Assembly: GCA_964460795.1 (NCBI GenBank)
Contig: CAYWRU010000008.1
Location: 1-64,000, forward strand
Source of the DNA: CAZOOM01 sp964460795
GTDB taxonomy: Bacteria > Omnitrophota > Omnitrophia > Omnitrophales > Aquincolibacteriaceae
Length of the DNA: 64,000 bases
Reading direction: 5' to 3'
The translations under genes and the position numbers were made by a program. Positions 17,359 through 26,734 of this stretch are shown in pieces. Every line of letters starts with the position of its first letter. Position 1 is the stretch's first letter. The notes beneath the pieces were generated by a model. That model did no database searches and was not told the DNA's origin. It saw only the letters and a list, made by a program, of their open reading frames with translations.

Positions 17359-18395
17359 AGATTCTTATTGTGACAAAAAATTGGCTGGGTGACCTTTTCT
17401 TTCAATTGCCGGCTATCGAGGTCATCCGTCGCTGCTATCCGGAGGCGGAAATCATTTGCATGTCTCCCTCCCGCTGCCGGGAGATCCTGGATCGTCACCC
17501 CGGGATTTCACGCACGATCATTTTTGATGAAAAAAAAGAGCATCGATTTTTTCTAAAACGCTGGTTTTTCTTTTGGCAGCTTTCTAAGGAAAAATTTGAC
17601 CGGGCTTACCTTTTCCATACCTCAAAGACCCGCGCCATGATGACTTGGTTGTCCCGGATCCCGGTTCGCATAGGATACGCAGCCGACCGGAAATTCTGGC
17701 TCACGCAGGCCATTTCAGAACCCATGGTAAAGATGCACCAGGTGGATTATTTTTTGAATCTGGTTGAGGCTGCGGACGGAATTAAATCGCCTCAAATACC
17801 TTATCAATTTCATATTTCAGAAAAAGATCGGATTGCGGTTTCAAAAAAACTCGTAGAAATAAAAATGGAGAATTTTTGCGTCTTTCATCTCGGCGCTAAT
17901 TGGGAACCGAAGCGTTGGCCGGTTTCTCACTTTGCGCGTCTGGCAGATCTTTTAGCAGAACAGACAAAACTTTCCGTGATCCTCACCGGAGGATCTCAGG
18001 ATGTGCCGCTGGGCGATTCGCTTTGCAGGTCTCTCAAAACAGGACGAGTTATTTCCTGGATCGGTAAAACAAATTTGGGAGAGCTGGGCGCCTTATTTGA
18101 GCGATCTCAATTTGTGGTGTCTGGAGATTCAGGTCCTATGCACATGGCCTCGGGAGTGGGTGCCCGTGTGGCTGCGATTTTTGGTCCTACGGATCCAGAT
18201 CTGACGGGCCCGCGCGGAACTGGCAAAACACTTTTATTTCGGTATGTTCCAAAAGGATTTCAAATTCCCTGGTATGGATCTCTTACAGATCTTCCGCCGG
18301 AAGGATGGCTTTCCGGAGTTTTGCCGGAAACGGTTTTTGAATCCCTGTCTCGCGAGGGATGGCTTTCTGTTCCCATCAAGGGAGGGCGTACGTGA
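17355..18395 (+). CDS. GT9 heptosyltransferase-like protein
   Basis: ADP-heptose:LPS heptosyltransferase family (WaaF/WaaC-like). It begins ILIVTKNWLGDLFFQLP, the family's acceptor-side loop, and has LGANWEPKRWP in the middle. The donor-binding GDSGPMHMASG is followed by AIFGPTDP. The length of 346 is normal. Unlike its neighbours it lacks the C-terminal CxxC cluster. It probably transfers a core heptose or hexose; exact substrate cannot be read. The next gene starts on GTG inside its stop (GTGA). Confidence 0.88.
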   Translation: MKILIVTKNWLGDLFFQLPAIEVIRRCYPEAEIICMSPSRCREILDRHPGISRTIIFDEKKEHRFFLKRWFFFWQLSKEKFDRAYLFHTSKTRAMMTWLSRIPVRIGYAADRKFWLTQAISEPMVKMHQVDYFLNLVEAADGIKSPQIPYQFHISEKDRIAVSKKLVEIKMENFCVFHLGANWEPKRWPVSHFARLADLLAEQTKLSVILTGGSQDVPLGDSLCRSLKTGRVISWIGKTNLGELGALFERSQFVVSGDSGPMHMASGVGARVAAIFGPTDPDLTGPRGTGKTLLFRYVPKGFQIPWYGSLTDLPPEGWLSGVLPETVFESLSREGWLSVPIKGGRT

Positions 18396-19360
18396 AGGAA
18401 ATTCTAGTGGTGACGCTCAGTAATATTGGAGATGTGATTTTAACGACCCCGGTGATGGCGGCTTTAAAAAGTGCATTTCCGGAATCTTTTCTTACGGCGG
18501 TGACCAGTTCACGCGCTCAAGGGATTCTTCAAGGAAGCCGCACCGTCGATCATGTAGCGATCTATGATAAATCGATGTCTTGGCCGCAAAAACTAAGCAT
18601 GATCGCGGCATTGCGTCAGAAAAAATATGATATTGTGGTGGATCTTCGAAATACCCTCATCCCTTTTTTGGTCTCTGCAAAAAAAAGAAGCGCCCTGTTT
18701 CGATCCTCTAAAATTCTCATGCGCCGCGATAAGCATCTGGAAATTTTAAAGCTTATGCATTTGCCAACAGAAATTATCAACCCTTTTCAGTTTTATAACT
18801 CTGCAGAAGAGGCAAGTGCGCTTTCAAAAATTGGATCGTTCCGCCCCTCAAGTATCCGGGAGCCGTGGATGGTGGTGGCTCCGGCCGCAGCTAGTTCACT
18901 TAAAACCTGGAAAATGGAAAATTTTCGTGAAGTCATTGGCGAACTGCTTCGGGATTTCCCAGGATTTGTGATCTTAGCCGGGGATAAAAGGGAGCGTGTT
19001 CTCGCGGAACCAATTGCTGCAGCGTATCCTTCCCGAGTCATTAATTTAGCAGGCGAAACCACGCTCCGGGAAACCGCAGCTTTGGTGGCGCGTGCTCAGT
19101 TAGTATTGACGAATGACAGTGCGGTCATGCATTTGGGCTATGAACTCGAACGGCCGGTGGCCGCCATTTTTGGTCCCACGAATCCGGAAAAATACGGGCG
19201 AAAAAGTCCGCGCGTTAGAATTCTCCGCGAACCCGTGGAGTGTTCTCCGTGCGAGCTGGCTCAGTGCCGATTTTCAAGACAGGCCTGTTTTGAGGACCTT
19301 GCTGCGGCAAGAGTCTTAGCCGCCTGTCAGGAGCTTTTAAAAAATGCCGTCCCTTCGTAA
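18392..19360 (+). CDS. GT9 heptosyltransferase-like protein
   Basis: About 322 residues. The family start ILVVTLSNIGDVILTTP follows directly from GTG 18392, which overlaps the preceding TGA and has GGGAGGG upstream; an in-frame ATG 33 bp earlier lies inside the previous gene and is rejected. NDSAVMHLGYELERPV and AIFGPTNPEKYG are the donor-site motifs, and CSPCELAQC is the C-terminal Cys cluster. Third of five GT9 units in a row. Confidence 0.88.
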   Translation: MKEILVVTLSNIGDVILTTPVMAALKSAFPESFLTAVTSSRAQGILQGSRTVDHVAIYDKSMSWPQKLSMIAALRQKKYDIVVDLRNTLIPFLVSAKKRSALFRSSKILMRRDKHLEILKLMHLPTEIINPFQFYNSAEEASALSKIGSFRPSSIREPWMVVAPAAASSLKTWKMENFREVIGELLRDFPGFVILAGDKRERVLAEPIAAAYPSRVINLAGETTLRETAALVARAQLVLTNDSAVMHLGYELERPVAAIFGPTNPEKYGRKSPRVRILREPVECSPCELAQCRFSRQACFEDLAAARVLAACQELLKNAVPS

Positions 19361-20420
19361 AAATTTTCGGAAAATTTTAATAACACGCACCGATCGAATC
19401 GGGGACCTGGTGTTATCTACGCCGATTTTCTCGGCTTTACGTAAACGTTTTCCAGATGCCTGGATTGCCTGTCTTACCTCTATTGATAATCGCGCTTTGG
19501 TGGAAGGAAATTTATATTTGGATGAAGTGATTCTCTACGATAAAAAAGACCGCGAGAAAAGTTTCTGGGGGAATCTCAAACTTGCTTGGGGTCTTCGGCG
19601 AAAAAGATTTGATATCGTCATTCATTTTCATGCCACCAACCGCATGCATCTTCTTACTTGGATGGCGGGGATTCCTCACCGAATTGGCTGGACGCGGCGT
19701 CTTTCCTGGGCTCTCACACAGGGGTTCTCTGATGTGAAGGTCGAAGGAAAGAAGCACGAAGCGGCGTATAATTTTGATTTGCTGGCTCCGCTTGGCATTG
19801 CGTGTCCGGATTCGTTTCGGACTTTTATCCCCGTCACAGAACGAAATGAACAGTCTCTGGAAAACCTGACGGCGCATTTGGAGATTTCAAGCCACAAACC
19901 TTGGATCGCTCTGCTTCCGTCTGCCAGCTGTCCTTCTAAACGTTGGCCGGCCGGCTCTTTTGCGCGGGTCCTTGATTTTTTAAAAGAAAAAACAGCTGCA
20001 GAAATTCTAATGATCGGCGCGAGGGAAGATCGGCCGATTCTCGACAAAATACGAACACTCACTTCAACACCTTTTCATGATTTAACCGGCCGGCTTTCTC
20101 TGGGCATGCTGGCAGTCTTGCTTAAAAAATCAGCGCTTTTGATTTCCAATGATTCTGGACCCGTGCATATTGCCGGAGCCGTCGGAACCCCGGTGATTTC
20201 CATTTTTGGCCGGAATCAGCCAGGACTTTCTCCGAAACGCTGGGGGCCGGTGAATGAAAAATCCAAGGTGCTTTGGAAAGACCCGGGATGCGTAAAGTGT
20301 TTGGCGCATGACTGCGGAATTAATTTTTTGTGTTTGGAGCTCATCACTCCGGAAGAGGTGCTGGAATCTGCCGCCAGTCTTGTTCCTGGGCTTTTTCATT
20401 CGGCTGGAGCACACCCATGA
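19344..20420 (+). CDS. GT9 heptosyltransferase-like protein
   Basis: 358 residues. It starts with a basic stretch before ILITRTDRIGDLVLSTP. The middle has LLPSASCPSKRWP, the donor site NDSGPVHIAGAVGTPV then SIFGRNQP, and a Cys cluster CVKCLAHDC near the end. It overlaps the previous gene by 17 bp and the following start by ATGA. The sequence is clearly related to, but not a recent copy of, the flanking GT9 genes. Confidence 0.88.
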   Translation: MPSLRKNFRKILITRTDRIGDLVLSTPIFSALRKRFPDAWIACLTSIDNRALVEGNLYLDEVILYDKKDREKSFWGNLKLAWGLRRKRFDIVIHFHATNRMHLLTWMAGIPHRIGWTRRLSWALTQGFSDVKVEGKKHEAAYNFDLLAPLGIACPDSFRTFIPVTERNEQSLENLTAHLEISSHKPWIALLPSASCPSKRWPAGSFARVLDFLKEKTAAEILMIGAREDRPILDKIRTLTSTPFHDLTGRLSLGMLAVLLKKSALLISNDSGPVHIAGAVGTPVISIFGRNQPGLSPKRWGPVNEKSKVLWKDPGCVKCLAHDCGINFLCLELITPEEVLESAASLVPGLFHSAGAHP

Positions 20421-21478
20421 ACACGATCCGCAGAGTTCTTGTGGTGGAACCATACGGCATCGGGGATCTTCTTTTTTTAACGCCGGTTTTTCGTGCGCTT
20501 CGATTGATTCCTTCTATCGAACGTGTCGATCTTCTCTTGGGATCACGCACAGAAGAAGTGGTTCGTCTGAATCCTCATGTGGATGAGTGTTTTAAAATTG
20601 ACAAAGATCTTTTTCACGATCGTTCTGCCATTGAAAATTTTAAGGATATCTGGAAACTCTCTTCGATTTTAAAAAAGCGATCCTACGATGTTATGCTGGA
20701 TTATTCACAGCGCCAGGAATATGGGGCGTGGGGGACCGCCTTAGGTATTCCGATCCGCTCTGGATTGGATTTTCGAAGCCGTGGATTTTTTCTCAATCGA
20801 AAAGTTGCCATCCCCCAGGGGTTTACGGGGCGGCATGTGGTGGATTTTTATGCGGAAGTGGCGGAACAAGCCGGGATCCGCGTAGAAGATCGATTTTTAG
20901 AGTTTTATCTTGAACCTTTTACAAAAGATAAAATTGCAGCGCGCCTTGCATCTGCAGGAGTTTGGGGTCATTATGCTGTGATTGCACCTGGAGGCGGGGA
21001 GTCCTGGGGCCGGGATGCTCACTTCAAGCGCTGGCCCGCTGAACGGTTTGGTGTTTTGTTTGAGAAAATTTGCAAAGAGCAGCATTTTAATGGGGTGGTT
21101 TTGATCGGAAGTCGTTCGGAAGCTAAACTGGCTGAAAAGACTTTTGCGGAAATTCATTCACTTCCCAAAATAAATCTGTGCGGTCAAACTTCTTTGCAAG
21201 AAACGGCCGCCATTGTGTCTCAGGCAAAACTTTTTATAGGGAATGATGGAGGTCTCCTTCACCTGGCCAAGGCGCTTCGGGTGCCGGTCATGGGATTTTA
21301 CGGTCCTGCAGATCCTGAGGTCTATGGGGCCTATCCTCGGAAGGTTCAGGATATCATTGTGGTAAAAAAAGATTTAGAATGCCGCCCTTGTTACCGAAAA
21401 TTCCGGTATCAGGCAGATTGTCCGCACCGGAATTGTCTTCAGGATCTAAGTCCTGAAGAGGCGCTGCGAAATTTTTAA
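20417..21478 (+). CDS. GT9 heptosyltransferase-like protein
   Basis: About 353 residues from ATG 20417, which overlaps the preceding stop as ATGA; a start further upstream would sit inside the previous gene. Motifs: VLVVEPYGIGDLLFLTP at the N-terminus, APGGGESWGRDAHFKRWP centrally, NDGGLLHLAKALRVPV with FYGPADPEVYG, and CRPCYRKF..QADCPHRNC at the end. Last of the five GT9 units; a 37-bp gap separates it from the DUF3108 gene. Confidence 0.88.
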   Translation: MNTIRRVLVVEPYGIGDLLFLTPVFRALRLIPSIERVDLLLGSRTEEVVRLNPHVDECFKIDKDLFHDRSAIENFKDIWKLSSILKKRSYDVMLDYSQRQEYGAWGTALGIPIRSGLDFRSRGFFLNRKVAIPQGFTGRHVVDFYAEVAEQAGIRVEDRFLEFYLEPFTKDKIAARLASAGVWGHYAVIAPGGGESWGRDAHFKRWPAERFGVLFEKICKEQHFNGVVLIGSRSEAKLAEKTFAEIHSLPKINLCGQTSLQETAAIVSQAKLFIGNDGGLLHLAKALRVPVMGFYGPADPEVYGAYPRKVQDIIVVKKDLECRPCYRKFRYQADCPHRNCLQDLSPEEALRNF

Positions 21479-21515
21479 AATAAAGCAACCTTGTCTGTTT
21501 AGATTGGGAAAATAC

Positions 21516-22331
21516 ATGGTCAAACAATCCTTGATCCCAAAAGGGGTCGTGCTGATGGCGGCAGTTTTGCTCCTCGGAAGTACGGCCTTCGCAGAAACGC
21601 CCGTCAAAAATTATGCTGCATCAACTCACGGACTCAAAAAATTACTTGTCGGAGAAAAAGCAGCGTATTCGATTTCCTATTTTGGAGTTCCGATTGGAAG
21701 TGCCGTGGCCGAGGTTCGAGAAAAGACTATGATGCATGGACGACCAGCTTATCATATTGTGGTGCACGTGGTATCGACTTCTGTTGTGGATCTGATTTAT
21801 AAAGTGCGCGGAGAACACCACACTTATTTGGATGCGGAAAAACTTTGTTCGCTTCGGTATGAAATTCGCTCGATGAAGGATGCTTCCAAGGTTGTTTTTC
21901 AAATGGATACGAATCCAGAGTCGCTTCAGACCGAATACCATTATTTCAAGCGGGATATTCGAAAAAAGGTGGCTACGCTCAAAGGTGCGCAGGACAGGCT
22001 TTCTATGGGTTTTTATTTCCGAACTTTGGATCTTAGCCCGCATCAAACTCTTTCTGTGCCCGTTCAAACGAAAGAAAAAAATTGGAAACTTAAAATTCAG
22101 ACAAATGAAATACAGCCCATGACGATCAAAAAAATTGGAAATTTTCAAGCCCTTGAAGCTGTTCCCACTTTGGATTTCATCTCGACTTTAAAAATGCCTG
22201 GATCCGTGCGCGGCTGGGTCAGTATGGATGAACGGCGAATTCCATTATTGATTCGCGCTAAGGCGCCGCTTCTGGGGTCTGTCACTGTGAAATTGACTTC
22301 CTATACACCGGGACATGAGAGTGTGTCGTGA
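21516..22331 (+). CDS. DUF3108 family secreted protein
   Basis: A cleavable signal peptide (hydrophobic core GVVLMAAVLLLGSTAFA) is followed by a mainly beta protein of about 245 residues. LLVGEKAAYSISYFGVPIGS and the repeated strand pattern ending with GSVTVKLTSY are typical of DUF3108, an envelope-associated family of unknown function often found near LPS genes. ATG 21516 is chosen over TTG 21504. Its stop overlaps the next start (GTGA), linking it to the deacetylase. Confidence 0.78.
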   Translation: MVKQSLIPKGVVLMAAVLLLGSTAFAETPVKNYAASTHGLKKLLVGEKAAYSISYFGVPIGSAVAEVREKTMMHGRPAYHIVVHVVSTSVVDLIYKVRGEHHTYLDAEKLCSLRYEIRSMKDASKVVFQMDTNPESLQTEYHYFKRDIRKKVATLKGAQDRLSMGFYFRTLDLSPHQTLSVPVQTKEKNWKLKIQTNEIQPMTIKKIGNFQALEAVPTLDFISTLKMPGSVRGWVSMDERRIPLLIRAKAPLLGSVTVKLTSYTPGHESVS

Positions 22332-23158
22332 AAAAAATGAAATCCATGGGTTTAATTTTTCTGATGGTTGTTTTAGCGCTTGTGTGGATTTGGATTTATG
22401 TCCTACCGCTTCCCGGGGATGTCCCGATCCTGATGTATCATTTTGCCGGTAATGAGGAACAGGCTGCCAGTTCGGGAAATATCCTTACGCGAAAAAGTTT
22501 TCAGCGTCAAATGAATTATCTTCAGTGGTTTGGATACCGGGTTATTTCTATGGAAGATTATGCAGCGATTGTTCAGGGACGCCGCCGACCCAAAGGCCGT
22601 GAAATTGTGCTCACGTTTGATGATGGAAACGAAACCTATGCTTCCGACTTTCTGCCCATTCTTCAAGCCCATCATTTTCCTTCCACCATCTTTCTGGTTT
22701 CAGAAAGCGTCAAGGGAAGGCTCAACGGCAGTATGTCAGAAGAAGTGGTGCGGGAAGTGATTCAGGATCCTCTTGTGACTCTTGGGGCCCATACGAAGAC
22801 CCATCCTTTTTTGCCGGAATTAAATGAGACTCAGTTACAGGATGAGATTTTAAATTCAAAGAAAGATTTGGAGGCCATGTTTGGGCGGCCGGTTCGTTTT
22901 TTCAGTTATCCCTTTGGAGATTTTAATGCTCAGGTGGCGGCAGAAGTTCAAAAAACCGGTTATGAACTTGCCTTTAGTACTTCAGTGAAAAAGTTAAAAG
23001 GATTTCCCGAAGGGCCCTTTTCTAGAACGCGTTCCAAAATGATGAGGCAGGCGGACAATCCCTTTGTCTTTTTAGCCATGAGCTCCGGAGTTTATAAAAA
23101 CTTCAAGCGATGGCGTGCCCATGTGACCTATAAAAATCCAGCCTCGAATCAATCTTAA
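22328..23158 (+). CDS. Polysaccharide deacetylase family protein
   Basis: A membrane-anchored NodB-fold enzyme. One N-terminal helix (about residues 6-26) precedes VPILMYHF. The catalytic TFDDGNE carries the Asp-Asp pair, and HTKTHP is the metal-binding His motif. FFSYPFGDFN supplies the conserved Pro-x-Gly. It probably removes acetyl groups from an amino-sugar polymer in the periplasm; substrate unknown. It starts on GTG overlapping the DUF3108 stop. A perfect 11-bp inverted repeat begins just before its stop codon. Confidence 0.88.
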   Translation: MKKMKSMGLIFLMVVLALVWIWIYVLPLPGDVPILMYHFAGNEEQAASSGNILTRKSFQRQMNYLQWFGYRVISMEDYAAIVQGRRRPKGREIVLTFDDGNETYASDFLPILQAHHFPSTIFLVSESVKGRLNGSMSEEVVREVIQDPLVTLGAHTKTHPFLPELNETQLQDEILNSKKDLEAMFGRPVRFFSYPFGDFNAQVAAEVQKTGYELAFSTSVKKLKGFPEGPFSRTRSKMMRQADNPFVFLAMSSGVYKNFKRWRAHVTYKNPASNQS

Positions 23159-23182
23159 CTCATTGCTATATAATGAGTTAAG
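23154..23182. other. Perfect 11-bp inverted repeat
   Basis: CTTAACTCATT at 23154-23164 and AATGAGTTAAG at 23172-23182 are exact inverses around a 7-base AT loop. It starts inside the last codons of the deacetylase gene. No T-run follows, so it is either a weak terminator/3'-end stabiliser or an operator for the promoter 16 bp downstream. Confidence 0.6.
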
Positions 23183-23197
23183 GATATATTCGGAACA

Positions 23198-23226
23198 TTG
23201 ACACAGATTTAGTGCGATGTTACACT
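23198..23226 (+). promoter_or_regulatory. Sigma70-type promoter of the hldE1-kds-lpt operon
   Basis: A perfect -35 TTGACA at 23198-23203 is followed after 17 bases by TACACT at 23221-23226. It lies 59 bp before hldE1 in the only real gap between the two envelope operons. Confidence 0.7.
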
Positions 23227-23284
23227 ATTCGCGTTCCTTGCAAAAAAATCCTAAGACCTTCAAAATCAACGAGTTAGAGATTCT

Positions 23285-24322
23285 ATGCAATCTTCCAATC
23301 GAGGGAAGGGTATTTTCTTAACCGATGCGGCCAAGCGGTCGTATTTGGACCTCATCCGTGCCTTTCCAAAATCCAAAATTCTGGTTATTGGCGACTTTAT
23401 TCTTGATCAATTTATTTGGGGGAAAGTCGACCGAATTTCGCCGGAAGCCCCGGTTCCTGTGGTTCATGTACAGAAAGAATCCACCATGCTTGGCGGATCC
23501 TTGAATGTGGCCAACAATATCCACAGCCTGAAAGGCAAAGTGATTCCGTGCGGAGTCTTGGGGCGTGATCGTGACGGACGTATGTTGAAGAGAACTTTAG
23601 CGCGGGAGAATATGGATATTGGAGGAATCGTTTATGAAGCGGGACGTCCTACCACAGTCAAAACGCGCATCATTGCGCATTCCCAGCAAGTGGTTCGATT
23701 TGACCGCGAAGAGGCTGGCGCGATTACCGAAGCGTCTCATCAAGCTATTTTAAAATTTGTCCGTTCCCGCATTGCTTCTGTGGATGTGGTTATCATTGAA
23801 GATTACGGCAAGGGGCTTATTGATTCCCGGCTTTTGAAAAAAGTGATTGCGCTCGCGCGGCGTTACAAGAAGCCGGTCCTGGTGGATCCAAAAGAAAAAA
23901 ACTTTCCGTTTTATACCGGCGTGACGGTGATTACTCCGAACCGCAAAGAGGCTTTTCAAGGTGCAGAGACTTTAAGGATTGATCATGATCAAAATGTTCA
24001 TAAGACAGGCAAGGCTTTGGTGAAGCGTCTGCGGGCCGCATCGGTTCTCATTACTCTTGGAGAGGACGGTATGGCGCTTTTTGAAAAAAATGGAGCGGTC
24101 ACGGAAATTCCTACGGCGGCTCGCGAGGTTTATGATGTCTCCGGAGCCGGCGATACCGTGATTTCGGTATTAGCTTTGGCGCTTGCTTCGGGTGCCAAAA
24201 TCAAAGACGCATCGATCCTCGCCAATTTTGCAGCAGGTATTGTGGTCGCTAAATTAGGAACGGCAACGGTTTCGCCTGAAGAGCTTATCGCGGCCATTCA
24301 AGGCCCTGGAAAATCCTCATGA
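23285..24322 (+). CDS. hldE: D-glycero-beta-D-manno-heptose-7-phosphate kinase (HldE N-domain type)
   Basis: PfkB/ribokinase-fold kinase that makes heptose 1,7-bisphosphate for ADP-heptose. ILVIGDFILDQFIWG, RISPEAPVPVV and GGSLNVANNI form the substrate side; DYGKG and VDPKEKN are central; the catalytic VSGAGDTVIS is near residue 288. At 345 aa only the kinase half of bifunctional HldE is present, so the adenylyltransferase half must be encoded elsewhere. Its product would feed the five GT9 units upstream. kdsB starts inside its stop codon (ATGA). Confidence 0.92.
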   Translation: MQSSNRGKGIFLTDAAKRSYLDLIRAFPKSKILVIGDFILDQFIWGKVDRISPEAPVPVVHVQKESTMLGGSLNVANNIHSLKGKVIPCGVLGRDRDGRMLKRTLARENMDIGGIVYEAGRPTTVKTRIIAHSQQVVRFDREEAGAITEASHQAILKFVRSRIASVDVVIIEDYGKGLIDSRLLKKVIALARRYKKPVLVDPKEKNFPFYTGVTVITPNRKEAFQGAETLRIDHDQNVHKTGKALVKRLRAASVLITLGEDGMALFEKNGAVTEIPTAAREVYDVSGAGDTVISVLALALASGAKIKDASILANFAAGIVVAKLGTATVSPEELIAAIQGPGKSS

Positions 24323-25056
24323 AAATTATCGGAGTCATCCCCGCACGCATTGGTTCCTCGCGTCTTCATGAAAAAGTCCTGGCTCCGATTGCCGGTAAAC
24401 CCATGATTGAGCATGTGTGGTCGCGTGTGTCCAAGGCCAAGAAGCTCGATCAGGTTTTTGTGGCCTGTGATGATGCGCGAATTGTTTCCTGCATTGAAGC
24501 TGCGGGAGGAAAAGCTATTTTAACACGCGCCGATCATCCCAATGGAAGCTCGCGGGTGGCGGAAATTGCCGAACGTTTTCCGGGCGATATCTTTATTAAT
24601 ATTCAGGGCGATGAACCCACCATTCGTCCCGAGAGCGTGGATCAGCTGGCGGATGCTTTTCGAAAAGAACCAGCCATTCAGGTTGCAACGCTTGCCGTGC
24701 GCAGAGACGATGCGGAGGATTATCAAAATCCGAATGTCGTCAAAGTGATTTGTGATTTTAAAGGCAATGCTCTTTATTTTTCCAGGGCCCCGATTCCGCA
24801 CGCGCGCGAAGGGGGCCGAGTCTCTTATTTAAAACATCTTGGTATTTACGGTTATCAGAAAAAATTTCTAATCGATTATGTGTCCTGGCCTGCAGGAATT
24901 CTTGAGTCGCTTGAAAAACTAGAACAGTTGAGGATTTTGGAGCAGGGATTTCGGATCCGCGTGATTGAAACGCCGCATGACTCCTGGAGCGTGGATACGG
25001 CCGCGGATCTGGCGCTCGTCCAATCGAAAATCCAAAGTTTAGCACCGGGGAGGTAG
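24319..25056 (+). CDS. kdsB: 3-deoxy-manno-octulosonate cytidylyltransferase
   Basis: Activates Kdo as CMP-Kdo for WaaA. IPARIGSSRLHEKVL and GKPMIEHVW start the nucleotidyltransferase fold. The metal site lies in NIQGDEP, and YFSRAPIP, HLGIYGY and the final SVDTAADL are typical. The length is 245. Position directly before pyrG links CTP supply to CTP use. Confidence 0.95.
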   Translation: MKIIGVIPARIGSSRLHEKVLAPIAGKPMIEHVWSRVSKAKKLDQVFVACDDARIVSCIEAAGGKAILTRADHPNGSSRVAEIAERFPGDIFINIQGDEPTIRPESVDQLADAFRKEPAIQVATLAVRRDDAEDYQNPNVVKVICDFKGNALYFSRAPIPHAREGGRVSYLKHLGIYGYQKKFLIDYVSWPAGILESLEKLEQLRILEQGFRIRVIETPHDSWSVDTAADLALVQSKIQSLAPGR

Positions 25057-25063
25057 GGGAAAG

Positions 25064-26734
25064 ATGCCGAAGTACATTTTTATTACGGGCGGAGTGGTTT
25101 CATCCTTGGGAAAAGGAATTGCTTGCGCATCCATCGGAAAAATTTTGGAATCTATCGGACTGAAGGTGACCATTCAGAAATTGGATCCTTACATCAATGT
25201 GGATCCCGGCACGATGAATCCCTACCAGCACGGAGAGGTGTATGTTACCGATGATGGTGCGGAGACCGATCTGGATCTCGGACATTATGAGCGTTTTACG
25301 CAGGCCTCTTTAACTCGCATGAACAATATCACGACCGGCCAAATTTATAACGAAGTCATTTCCAAAGAGCGCAAAGGAGAATTTCTTGGTTCCACAGTTC
25401 AGGTGGTCCCTCATATTACGGACGCAATCAAAGAGCGGATCCGTGCGGTCTCACGCGGCAAGCGCGTAGACGTGGTGCTCTCGGAAATTGGAGGAACGGT
25501 CGGCGATATCGAGTCTTTGCCGTTTTTAGAGGCGGCCCGCCAGTTTCGGCACGAAGTTGGCCGGGAAAATTGTATTTTTGTTCATCTTACTCTTGTGCCT
25601 TTTATCCGCGCTGCCGGAGAACTCAAAACCAAACCGACTCAACACAGCGTCGGCACGCTTCGTGAAATAGGTATCCAGCCCGATATTTTAATTTGCCGCA
25701 CGGAGAAGAAAATCACGCGAGGGCTCAAGGAAAAAATCGCGCTTTTTTGCAACGTGGATGAAAATGCGGTGATCGAGGCCCGTGATGTGAAATCTATTTA
25801 TGAGGTACCGCTGCGTTTTAAAGAACAGAAAATTGATGAAGTGGTCTGCCGTTTTCTAAAAATTGGAGCCAAATCCGGAAGTTTGCATCAATGGAAAAAA
25901 GAAGTGGTGGATCGTGCGCTTTATCCTAAAAAGACAGTCCGCATTGCAGTGGTGGGAAAATACATTGATCTTCAGGACGCTTACAAATCCATTTATGAGT
26001 CTCTGAAGCATGGCGGGATTGCCAACGATGCATCGGTTAACATTAAGCGTGTAAATTCTGAGCATGTGACCAAAGCCAATTTGGAAAAAATATTCAAGGG
26101 GATTTCAGGGATTTTGGTGCCGGGCGGATTCGGAATGCGCGGCATTGAAGGAAAATTGGATGCGATCCAGCATGCTCGGATCAATAAAATTCCTTTTTTT
26201 GGAATTTGTCTCGGAATGCAATGTGCGGCCATAGAGTTTGCGCGGAATGAGCTGGGTTGGAAAGGCGCAAATTCTTCTGAATTCAACAAAAAAACGCCTT
26301 ATCCCATTATCAGCCTTTTGGAAGAGCAGGAAGGCGTGGAAGACTTGGGCGGAACCATGCGCCTCGGAGCCTACCCGTGTCATCTGAAGAAAAATACCCG
26401 GGCTGCAGATGCTTATAAAACGACGGAGATCAGCGAACGGCATCGCCACCGATACGAATTCAATAATAAATACCGTGAAGAGTTTCAGGAAAAAGGCGTG
26501 AGGTTTTCCGGTCTTTCGCCTAATGGAAAGCTGGTAGAGATGCTGGAGATTGAAGATCATCCCTGGTTTTTGGCCTGTCAATTTCATCCGGAATTTAAAT
26601 CCAAGCCGGACCGGGCGCATCCGCTCTTCCGGGAGTTTGTGGCGGCCGCGCTTCAATGCGGAGAAAGCGCTCATGTGGAAGCACCAAAGGCGCAAGAAGC
26701 CGAATCTGAAAAGAATGAGGGAGCTGCTTCGTGA
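25064..26734 (+). CDS. pyrG: CTP synthase
   Basis: Aminates UTP to CTP with glutamine-derived ammonia. The synthetase domain starts YIFITGGVVSSLGKGI and carries LDPYINVDPGTMNPYQHGEV and GGTVGDIESLPF. The glutaminase domain has VPGGFGMRG, the nucleophile Cys in GICLGMQ and the His/Glu of QFHPEFKSKP. 556 residues with a short Glu/Ala-rich tail is normal. A strong GGGAGGTAGGGGAAAG leader precedes the ATG. The next gene starts on GTG within its stop. Confidence 0.97.
   Translation: MPKYIFITGGVVSSLGKGIACASIGKILESIGLKVTIQKLDPYINVDPGTMNPYQHGEVYVTDDGAETDLDLGHYERFTQASLTRMNNITTGQIYNEVISKERKGEFLGSTVQVVPHITDAIKERIRAVSRGKRVDVVLSEIGGTVGDIESLPFLEAARQFRHEVGRENCIFVHLTLVPFIRAAGELKTKPTQHSVGTLREIGIQPDILICRTEKKITRGLKEKIALFCNVDENAVIEARDVKSIYEVPLRFKEQKIDEVVCRFLKIGAKSGSLHQWKKEVVDRALYPKKTVRIAVVGKYIDLQDAYKSIYESLKHGGIANDASVNIKRVNSEHVTKANLEKIFKGISGILVPGGFGMRGIEGKLDAIQHARINKIPFFGICLGMQCAAIEFARNELGWKGANSSEFNKKTPYPIISLLEEQEGVEDLGGTMRLGAYPCHLKKNTRAADAYKTTEISERHRHRYEFNNKYREEFQEKGVRFSGLSPNGKLVEMLEIEDHPWFLACQFHPEFKSKPDRAHPLFREFVAAALQCGESAHVEAPKAQEAESEKNEGAAS

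Noticed and set aside
18359..18391. Upstream ATG start for the second single GT9 gene
   Set aside because: It lies inside the previous gene; GTG 18392 overlaps the stop, has GGGAGGG upstream and starts the conserved fold.
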